From assembly GCA_047967505.1 (NCBI GenBank), contig CM106538.1: a stretch of 64,000 nt of DNA; one strand, written 5' to 3'. This document shows, piece by piece, positions 56,064 through 64,000 of the stretch (its first letter is position 1; each line of letters begins with the position of its first letter). The notes beneath the pieces are model-generated. The model did not search any database, was not told the origin of the DNA, and saw nothing but the letters and a program-made list of their open reading frames with translations. Both the position numbers and the translations under genes were made by a program. Source of the DNA: Dipteris shenzhenensis (lineage: Eukaryota > Polypodiophyta > Polypodiopsida > Gleicheniales).

Positions 56064-57833
56064 AAATGCTGGGTGGTCAATATTATTAACCTCTTAAACA
56101 ACCACCTCATACCCACAGCTTCGTCCCGTTGTTGCTTGTGAACATTGGACCCGTGTGCAAGTCTGAGGTGTGGGTGGATCCCACAAAAACTTGCAAGCAT
56201 CCAGGAAGCTTAATCTCAAGGGCCTATTATAAGCAACTTTCCATATGTGAGTCACGCTTAGTGTATGTATGTACATCTAGGTAATGCTGAAATTCATCAT
56301 GTACAAACTAAATGCATGGTGCATTTTTAACCATCTAGGTAATCCAAGAACATGCTTAAATTCATCATGGCAAGGTAAATGCATGGTGCATTTTTAACCT
56401 CATGATGATAACTACACATGGTTGAGAAGTCATCAACACACCATTAAATATACATATTTTCACACATGCAAACATCCACAGACATTCTACATATATGTAA
56501 AGGTCTTTGTTATTGGAATTCTGTCAGAGCCCAAATGTGGGCTCACTCAATGTTGATGAAGGAAAACCTAGCGCAGATCAAAAAGTAGTCGACATTCTCT
56601 TTCATCGAAATTGCTAGAAGTCATAATTACTTCAATTTTGTTTACCCCCAAACAAACATGTATAATAAAAGATAGCTTCAAAGGTAGCTGATAGAGCAAT
56701 GCACTGCTGAAAATAGCAACAAAGATCATATCAGCAGGTTGAAATAGGTGAAACTATCACCTCATCAGCAGGAGGCAACATTCAATACAATCATGTCACA
56801 TTAACACAAAATATTCAAAAAAACCTCACTAGTATATCCACATTTAGCATCAACGCCTTCACAATCCATGTATACAGAAGTCATACAACATGCCACAGAT
56901 CCAGCAGGACATCATTCATCAAGCAAACGGTAGCATATTCACATAGTTAAGGAATATTCATAATCCCTAGACCCCATCAATATTGCTAATTAGCTAAAAA
57001 TTATTAAATAGGGCATAAACAAGTGATTTCCAATGCAGAACAAACTGAGATTGCTAATTATTAAAGTGGACATATGCAAAGTCATGTCTAATGCAGAACA
57101 AAACGATAAATGTAATGCTTAGGTCTGCCTTGTTGGGTATAGTTGGCTTGAAATTGTGACCTTGAAAGAGAATATGTTGACCTTTGACAATACAAGAAAC
57201 TCAGGTAAAATGACGCTGTATAGGGAGGTAGTGCCGACAGAACGCATTAAAGAAAAGTAAAGTACTGAAAAAAGTCAAAAAAACCATCTTCAAGTGGAAA
57301 AATGTTAGAAACGTGACACAGCAAATGAGTATAGACAATAAAAATAAGTTATGCCTGATTTCCACACCAGTATAAGAAATTTAGAAACAAGCCATTCTAT
57401 CAGTAACGATTCATCCTGCGCCCTCCCCTTAAGAAGCCTACCATTTGAAGCTAGCCTAAAGCAATTCCATGAAAAGAAATGTATCACAACTGCAGACATT
57501 AAGACGAAATGAACACACTACAACATAGTTCCTGTTATATATTATCGTCACAATTGCAAACATAAGAACAAGCTACACCGCCCTCGAAAGGCCATTCTTT
57601 CAAATTCCCGTGGGAGTTTCCTCCAGAGAGACAGTTGAAAGCCGATATTGAACACGTGGAAATGCAGTAGTTATGGAGGATGGCAGCTTCTGCCTATTTG
57701 CCCGACATTACTGCAGTAGCCCATTCGGTCGAAGCTTATAAGGTCACTAGACTAGTTGGACATAACTACCACCTTTCAAAGGTCGCAACACTTTGACACA
57801 TGGGATCAATGAGAGCTTTAGCCCATGGAAGAT
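56064..57833. other. 3' flank of the coiled-coil gene; small repeat
   Basis: No coding region. AATGCATGGTGCATTTTTAACC occurs at 56311 and 56378 (67 bp apart) with the preceding AAATTCATCATG also repeated. The part nearest 57833 must hold the 3' untranslated region of the - strand gene. No poly-A signal could be fixed. Confidence 0.45.
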
Positions 57834-58742
57834 TCAATTCCAGGACGTAGACACATTCCCACAACTCTCCTCACAGTGTTCTTGCATACGCTCGTCTGGA
57901 TGGGTCAAGCCCTCCAAATCTCTGACTCGTTTGCGCAATTCGTTTAGCTCTTGTTCCACAAGGAAGAGGCGCTCCTTCAAAGTGAGATTTTCTTCTTCAA
58001 GACGAGCGATGTGACGTTCCTGACTATGAAGGCAATTTTCCAAATTCTTGGGACCACCGACATCTGAGGCGCGAGAGGGATAGATCATCTCAAATCGGCT
58101 CAAGCCTTGATCGATGCGTTGCTCTACACGTTCCACAGAGTGAACGTTCTGTTCGCCGTTTAGCGAGTCTCCTTGATCGACATCGCTCTCACTTTCAGAC
58201 GCATCCCGAGCCCTGTCCTGATAAGAGCGAAGCCGGATAAGTCCATTCATGGACCCATATCCGTCCACGCCCAACTCCTTGTTCATTTCTTCTAGCGAGC
58301 CCTTGTCCCGCATCCCAGGGGACAAGACTGGAGTTGGAATGACAGCGGGGGTTGCAGGCGAGGGGGTGACAGGGGGAGCGATTCCTCCCAATTTCTTAGC
58401 CCGCATGATGAAGGTAGTGGTATTACGAGGAGCAAGCGGAGCAGAGGGAGAAAACATCTTTCTGTTGGCTAGGATTCGTCTCCTCTTGAGCCGATTTTTG
58501 AATCCAACAGCATTGTTCTTGAAGGAAGTCTGCGATGCTGCTGCACTCTTGAAAGACCGTTGGGGAAGAGCGCTCTGAAGAACGTAAGGCATAGCGAGGT
58601 CAAAATAAGGGCTTGCCATGGCACTGCTGCGTTGCTCGTTCTTCATCATCTTCCCCTTCCATTGCTTGTTTACAGGCTTGGGCCGCCGGAAGCCCTCATC
58701 AGACTTGCCACCTTTCACACCCTGAGGATCGCTGAATCCCAT
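57834..58742 (-). CDS. Plant-specific coiled-coil protein (302 aa), intact
   Basis: One uninterrupted exon, ATG at 58742 to TGA at 57834-57836. The basic N-terminal half has a nuclear-signal-like KNRLKRRR at residues 82-89. It is followed by the strongly conserved-looking APRNTTTFIMRAKKLGGIAP (104-123), a Pro-rich link, and ELGVDGYGSMNGLIRLRS (156-173). Then come an acidic Ser patch (180-192), RFEMIYP (216-222) and a classic coiled coil at about 241-277. The NTTxFIMRAKK..GGI and GVDGYGSMxGLIRLRS blocks are those of a plant family often labelled PRLI-interacting factor A; I recall that label from memory and its function is not established. The start is the first ATG, preceded by GATCTTTCTACAGGCAG, which looks like a splice acceptor, so a leader intron or an extra upstream exon is possible. 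No decay signs, unlike everything around it. Confidence 0.8.
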   Translation of the reverse strand: MGFSDPQGVKGGKSDEGFRRPKPVNKQWKGKMMKNEQRSSAMASPYFDLAMPYVLQSALPQRSFKSAAASQTSFKNNAVGFKNRLKRRRILANRKMFSPSAPLAPRNTTTFIMRAKKLGGIAPPVTPSPATPAVIPTPVLSPGMRDKGSLEEMNKELGVDGYGSMNGLIRLRSYQDRARDASESESDVDQGDSLNGEQNVHSVERVEQRIDQGLSRFEMIYPSRASDVGGPKNLENCLHSQERHIARLEEENLTLKERLFLVEQELNELRKRVRDLEGLTHPDERMQEHCEESCGNVSTSWN

Positions 58743-58975
58743 TGCCTGCCTGTAGAAAGATCAAATCAGCAGAAGAAAATTCGTGCAGAAATGGGAAGCA
58801 AAAAAGACCGGCAGTTAATCGAAGGAAACTCTGGAACGAAATCCGCGAGCGAGGCGCTTCAATGACTGGAAAATTCCTGCAATCCAAATGGAAAATTCCT
58901 GCGATGCAACGAAAACCCTAAACACGACGAGGTAACACGCAATTCCCAACAAGAAGGCCGTCGAAGTTTCCGTTG
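58743..58975 (-). promoter_or_regulatory. 5' leader of the coiled-coil gene with telo-box
   Basis: The telo-box AAACCCTAA lies at 58913-58921 on the + strand (TTAGGGTTT on the gene strand). This motif is common in leaders and promoters of plant growth and translation genes. GGAAAATTCCTGC is duplicated at 58868-58900. The leader length assumes a start site near 58975. Confidence 0.55.
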
Positions 58976-59000
58976 CGACTTGTCTTTTACACACAAACAC

Positions 59001-59009
59001 CTTTAAATA
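59001..59009 (-). promoter_or_regulatory. TATA-like box of the coiled-coil gene
   Basis: On the - strand TATTTAAAG lies about 260 bases before the ATG. If used, transcription would start near 58975 and no upstream exon would be needed. Confidence 0.4.
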
Positions 59010-59274
59010 GAGTCTAACCTAGGGTCGGTAGGTTGCCTAGTTCGGTAACACTAAGGCTGGTTACACACCGCCAACTAATATTTGCTTGGCGGAGGAATTG
59101 CACGGAATCTGGTAATCTTATTGAGGGCTCTGTATCAATGCACATCCGTGCTATCACTTGCTCGCGTGTTGGCTTCTTTTCTTCTATTGCTGCACCTTCC
59201 CTCACCATCTTCTATACTTCTATACTTCTATATCTATCTATACTATTTCTTAAGGAGAGAAATACCATACCTGC

Positions 59275-59737
59275 CACGTGGAGAGGATTTTGAGGCTAGG
59301 GAAAGTGGCTCGGGGAGTAATTTTGGAGGTTCAGAGAGATTGTGGAGGCTCGGGAAGAGACGAGGGAGGTTAGGAGGAGGCTCAAAGCGCCATGTGGGTG
59401 TTCGAGTCTCGGTGGACTTCTGCATGGCGAAGAGGTGGGCAGCGCAATGGTGAGGCAGAAGAGACAACAGAGCAAAGGGGTGCCACGTGGCAAGATTGCA
59501 ACAGACGTGGGCCACATGTGTCGCAACGTGTGAAATACCAAGCTAGCTAAGTGGCATGGACACATGGCGCTCCTTGATAGATAGGCATTTCCAACAAAAA
59601 AGTAAATATGGATGCAAACTATTGCAGAGGGCCGGGCTGCGGAGTAAATGCACGTGGGTAAAGTGGGGCACCGTGCATACGCCACGTGGCGACTAGTCTG
59701 CCGCAGCGGACCTGAGACAAAGTACATCTGCCACGTG
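59275..59737. promoter_or_regulatory. Cluster of five G-boxes (CACGTG)
   Basis: CACGTG at 59275-59280, 59484-59489, 59651-59656, 59683-59688 and 59732-59737, most within GCCACGTGGC. Related ACATGTGG, CACATGG and ACATGTTC words lie between and after. G-boxes bind bZIP and bHLH factors. They lie upstream of the - strand gene (270-730 bp from its TATA-like box), but could also be a repeat, since a similar ACGTGGC theme opens the window at 1-190. Confidence 0.55.
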
Positions 59738-59902
59738 GCACGACAGAGAGATCTGTGAGACATCTGCCACATGTTCGCGCGGTGCGGGATGGGCAAAAAT
59801 CGACATGCGACTAGCACAATAGTGGAGTGGGTGGCATGCGTGGCAGAAGGTGGCGCGGGTGGCAGAAGCCACCATGTGGCATCGCAGCAGCAACAGAGGG
59901 GG

Positions 59903-59958
<56 letters not shown>

Positions 59959-60588
59959 TAGAGAGAGTAGAGAGAGACTGAAGACGGAGAGAGAGAAAGA
60001 GAGGGGGAGGTTTTTATATATTTATATATTTATATTTATAAATAAGCATATTTATATATAATTATATTTATTTATATACTTATATAATATATATATATAT
60101 ATATATGTTGTTTTTTAATTTATGAGAGAGAGAGAGAATATAAAATATAAAATATATTGTATAATTGTATATATAGAGAGAGATAATAATATATATTAAA
60201 TATTATATAAAATATTATATATGATATGATATTATATATTATATAATATATAATTTCTAATATAACATATTATATAAAATCTAAAATATACTACATACAT
60301 TATATACAAATAAATAGTATATATTATTATATAATATGTAGAGAAGTAGTGAACGAGAGAGAGAGAGAGAGAGAGTATAAAATATAAAATATATTGTATA
60401 ATAGTATATTATACAAAATATAGATATAATTGTATATATATATTAAAATAAAATCTAAAATATACTATATACATTATATACAAATAAAATATTATATATT
60501 ATATATTATATATTATGTATTTTATATAATATAAATATATATAAATATATAAATCTAATGTGTGTGTGCGTGTATGTGCGTGCGTGTG

Positions 60589-60627
<39 letters not shown>

Positions 60628-60679
60628 AAACATATAATATATTATATAATAGTATATTATATAAAATATAGATATTATA

Positions 60680-60756
<77 letters not shown>

Positions 60757-60822
60757 GGGGGGTGGGGGGATGGGGACAGAGAGACAAAGAGAGAAGTAGC
60801 GAACAAGAAAGAGAAATAGTGA

Positions 60823-60858
<36 letters not shown>

Positions 60859-61040
60859 CAATATATAATATATTTATATTTGAGAGAGAATATAAAATAT
60901 AAAATATATAGTATTATAGTATGCTATATAAAATATAGATATAATTGCACATATATATATACAAACAGAGGGAGAATATAATGTATATTAAATATTATTT
61001 AATATATTGTATATGATACTATATAATATATATTATGTAT

Positions 61041-61095
<55 letters not shown>

Positions 61096-61135
61096 ATATA
61101 AATCTAATGTGTGTATACACACACACACACACACA
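59903..61135. repeat. GA/TA/GT microsatellite complex with higher-order repeat
   Basis: Blocks of (GA)n (59903-59957, 60354-60376, 60595-60624, 60708-60752, 60823-60853), (TA)n (60090-60106, 60684-60707, 61050-61090) and (GT/CA)n. The order (GA)n, AATATAAAATATAAAATATA, a TATA-rich spacer, then again (GA)n recurs roughly every 230-240 bases. TATAAATCTAATGTGTGT occurs at about 60548 and again at about 61097. Frames across it are artefacts. Confidence 0.9.
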
Positions 61136-62637
61136 CACAGAATATTATATATTTTATATATAACCAATCGGTGCCAACCTTGAGGGTGATGTTCAACACC
61201 ACGAATTGCCAAAGAAGTATCCAATCAAACGGATGTCAACCGAAAGGATTGGAGATAATAGGTTTGTACCACATGGGAGAGCATCTACGAGTAGGGAAAT
61301 GAGGATCATTGCCTTCTTTAATTAAAAGCAAAATCATCAACTAAACCACACGCACACCCTATGAAAAGAGATTACAGATGACAAAGTCGAAATTGTTTTT
61401 TTTTTTTTTTCCCCAATTGCCTTGCAGCATGATTTGCAAACACAAATTACAAATAAAACTCATCGTGCCCCAATTCCATGTGAATGGAGAAGCAATTCAC
61501 TTCATTGACACATCAGCTTATGCAAGATTTACATAGCTGAAAAATTCAAGGGATTTCCATACCCAATACATGATGAGTTGTGGTAGATTATAAATCTTTC
61601 GCTTGACATTTTTTGAATTGTGTAGTGGATTTGCAATATGTTGTGTGGCTACATCGGCAATAATGCATTTTTTATTGCAGCATGTAGGGTGAAGAAGATA
61701 GAGGAAAGAAGCTATAGCTTTTTGTCCTAGAATTGGCAAGGCTACCTAATGTTTTTGTGCAAACTCCATCAAATGGGTGCATGCAACCTTGAAAAGGTAG
61801 CATGAAAAATGGGTGCATTCAAGTAAGCTTATGTAGCTACGCCATCCTGTTGAGTGTATAGCTTGGTTCCTTTACAAAAGCAAAATTTTCATTGATTGTC
61901 GACCTTTTCTTAACATTCTTGGCTAGGAAAAGTTTTGATGATGAAACTGTGCAGAGGGGAGGACAGTGTTGAGAGCTACAACGGGTTCCTTCGAGGGCAC
62001 TATCAATATTTTCATCAATAGCCAAAGCTCACCATCTATCAACCCGCACTTTTATGTGTAAATGTTAACATGTAGGTTGTAGCCATTGGCATGCCAAACA
62101 TGATGAATTGAAAAAGTATGTCCATTGGATTCATCACCATGAAAGATATGGAATGTATCTTCATTGTGCGAAGCTAGGCTATTGAGGGCACACCCGCGAG
62201 TCAATTCGTGCACCTCCAAGGGAGGGCAACTTTGGCTAGAGGGAACACCTGAGAGAGACACACACACTAACACAGGTGTACATAGAGAGACAAAGACATT
62301 GATGGGGATGATGATAGACACATATGGGTAAGGAGGGGGAGGGAGAGCTTGCGAGGTGGTAGCTATGGTAGAGGAGGAGCAGACAATGAGAGTGATGATG
62401 ATGATGTCATAGGGGTTAGACAAAGGGGGCAAGGATAGGGGAAGAAGGGGAAGAAACACAAGAGAGTGTGAAGGGATGATCAAAGGAAAGGCCACAGAAA
62501 AGGAAAAGGAAGTTGTGGGATGTGAGAAAACCATCTTCTCAGCTGGCTCTTCCCTACTGCTATGCTCTTTGCATGGAATTTGTGGCTCCATGACTGAGAG
62601 CAAACGATTAGTCCAAGTAATGCGCAATACCTTCACC
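61136..62637. other. No gene supported
   Basis: A (T)n run at 61398-61410. A long - strand frame at 62052-62639 (195 codons) has an odd hydrophobic, Pro/Ser-rich composition and no domain; it crosses GA/GGA-rich DNA and is not called as a gene. Confidence 0.4.
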
Positions 62638-62765
62638 ACTTAGCTTCAATTCATGCATGAACACGTGACCACTAGATGTATGAGAAGCATGGATATATGA
62701 CTTAGCTTCAATTCATGCATGAACATGTGACCATTAGATGTATGAGAAGCATGGATATATGACAG
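62638..62765. repeat. Tandem duplication of 62 bp
   Basis: TAGCTTCAATTCATGCATGA at 62641 and again at 62703. The copies differ by two C/T changes (ACACGTG vs ACATGTG, CACTAG vs CATTAG). Confidence 0.9.
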
Positions 62766-63759
62766 TGTGATGGAATTGATATAATGCCCAAGTGGTGTTC
62801 CCTTTTGCTCTCCCACTATGTCCTAATCCTTTTCCATGTTGGTTGTAACAAAAAGGAGGATGATGTGTTGGCTTTGGATTTGTATGCTTGGATGTTGTGG
62901 TAAGGCATCCAACTAAATGCCCAAACATTCAGTTGCACACACGCACACCCCCCCCCCCCTATATATGTCGGATAACTATTGCCCAAATATGCTCAATACC
63001 ATCACAAGAAGAAAGCGAGGAAGCCTTTGGATTTTATGTGTGAATGCAAGAGCAAGGTCTATCGCCAAGTAGCTTTACCTTTGTTGCCATCTTGAAAGCA
63101 GTGGCAACACAACTTTGGATACCATTCTCAAATTAGCAAGGTTGCTTTTGAGATCCCATGTTAAGACCCAGCGGAGCGGGTCTCTAGCCCATCATAGACG
63201 GGTCAGGTTACTCGTCCCCACAATTAAGGTTTGCTTTAGTTTGCTCAGCTTGCAAGAATAGAATCTGCTTTCTGTTCAGCTGCTTCATCTCTAGCTGCTT
63301 GTGCTTCCCACTAGGCATGTTCTTTCTCTGAGTTGCCTGCTTGCAAGGATACATATATTATATGCTTCATCCCTCGCCTTTTTCCCAACTGTTAAGGCTG
63401 GAGTCAGCCCCTCTTTCAGTTTGCTGAGCTCAGCATTCAAGGCATTGGCTTTGGCATTTGTGCCTGCCTCTCTTTACCTCGACATATGGTCACCTGCAAC
63501 AATTGTTAACTGCTCAGTAAAAATCCACTTCCAGATCAACAGATGTTCGTTGCTTCTCAACATAAGCTTGCAAACCAGCATTAAATTAATTACTGAACGC
63601 CACTTTTCTACTACTCAACACAACGTGACATGCAACAAGGGCTTGCTGCGCTCAACATAAGATCACCTGCAATAACAGTAAACTGCTGCCCAACAGAAGA
63701 TTACATGTGACAAATCCTCTTGCAAACAGATCCTCCTGCAATCATTGACAGTTACTTTC
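62766..63759. other. No gene supported
   Basis: A C-run at 62946-62960. AGACCC-AGCGGAGC-GGGTCT at 63174-63193 is a 6-bp inverted repeat of a kind often seen near LTR starts. CTGCAA- and AACTGCT-rich words repeat loosely at 63490-63750. No domain in any frame. Confidence 0.35.
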
Positions 63760-63819
63760 AAGAGAGTGGGGAGTTGAACCCCATCACCATATAAAAATAT
63801 GGCTACACCGACCTCTCCT
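63760..63819 (-). other. tRNA-like fold, D-arm reduced (possible SINE head or tRNA relic)
   Basis: On the - strand 60 bases fold like a tRNA: a 7-bp acceptor (AGGAGAG with CTCTCTT, one G-T pair), a 5-bp anticodon-like stem (CCATA/TATGG) with a 6-base T-rich loop, and a perfect T-arm, TGGGG-TTCAACT-CCCCA. GGTTCAACTCC fits the Pol III B-box. The D-arm is too short and the total length is about 13 bases under a normal tRNA, so this is not called as a working tRNA. Confidence 0.3.
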
Positions 63820-63820
63820 T

Positions 63821-64000
63821 GGGGGGGGGGGGGAGGAGTGAAAGAGACCCCCCCCCTCCCCTCCCCCAATCTGCCAAAAGAAACAAGTGCATCAGTACGC
63901 AAATGAAAAGAACACAGCCCGAAAATGTTAAAATTACTATTTTGGTTGTTCAAGTTAAGGCCAATCCGCTTACATCGCAGTGAAAGACAATGTACATCAC
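63821..64000. repeat. G-run and C-run pair; end of window
   Basis: G13 at 63821-63833 and C9 at 63848-63856, only 14 bases apart and followed by CTCCCCTCCCCC. They can pair as a hairpin or form G-quadruplex-type structure. The run lengths may be sequencing approximations. The remaining bases show nothing. Confidence 0.6.

Noticed and set aside
60499-60861. Frames of Ser/Leu or Arg/Glu dipeptides with Tyr/Ile runs
   Set aside because: Direct translation of GA and TA microsatellites.
62052-62639. 195-codon - strand frame
   Set aside because: Odd hydrophobic and Pro/Ser-rich composition over GA/GGA-rich DNA, with no domain, leader or conserved motif. Kept only as a note.
1-64000. CRISPR array, operon or prokaryotic regulatory layout
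   Set aside because: No regularly spaced repeats with unique spacers. Introns and plant retroelements show nuclear plant DNA.

Overview
This window is nuclear DNA of a land plant with a large, repeat-choked genome. The evidence is spliced genes with GT-AG introns, a plant telo-box in a 5' leader, and several decayed families of LTR retrotransposons and LINEs. A gymnosperm-like or other giant seed-plant genome would fit, but that is inference; no species can be named from the sequence alone.

Only two stretches look like living host genes. On the + strand at 2864-4107 lie the last exons of APE2, a DNA-repair nuclease, with its PCNA-binding box and a GRF zinc finger split by an intron. On the - strand at 57834-58742 lies one intact 302-codon exon of a plant-specific coiled-coil protein, with a leader, telo-box and TATA-like box behind it. 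A third item of interest is a broken, divergent histone H3 of CENH3 type on the - strand at 14552-15098.

Layout: 1-2110 short repeats and a decayed ORF1p-like (coiled coil plus RRM-like) element. 2864-4107 APE2 3' end. 5085-6510 a Ty1/copia fragment and a 337-bp tandem duplication. 6875-10500 a LINE on the - strand that has lost its reverse-transcriptase core. 11050-14420 small repeats, an unrecognised decayed gene and two related foldback (MITE-like) elements. 14552-15098 the histone pseudogene. 15565-19915 two more copies of the LINE family, in opposite orientations. 20150-24140 a Ty3/gypsy deletion derivative plus an unknown ORF. 26440-30480 a fairly complete copia element. 31425-33075 a decayed coiled-coil ORF. 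33720-35635 a second copia. 36720-38520 pyrimidine-rich simple sequence. 39140-41400 a second member of the gypsy family seen at 20150. 42567-51218 a gypsy element with both 2-kb LTRs, dual RNase H and an inverted internal segment. 51850-53090 another gypsy gag. 53840-57800 mostly unassigned, with a decayed Ala/Tyr-rich frame and a strong hairpin. 57834-59010 the host gene. 59275-61135 a G-box cluster and a GA/TA microsatellite complex. 61136-64000 mostly unassigned.

The mobile elements all look dead: they carry deletions, frameshifts and stops. Many of the in-frame stops are TAG where the family has glutamine, which points to C-to-T decay of methylated CAG sites.
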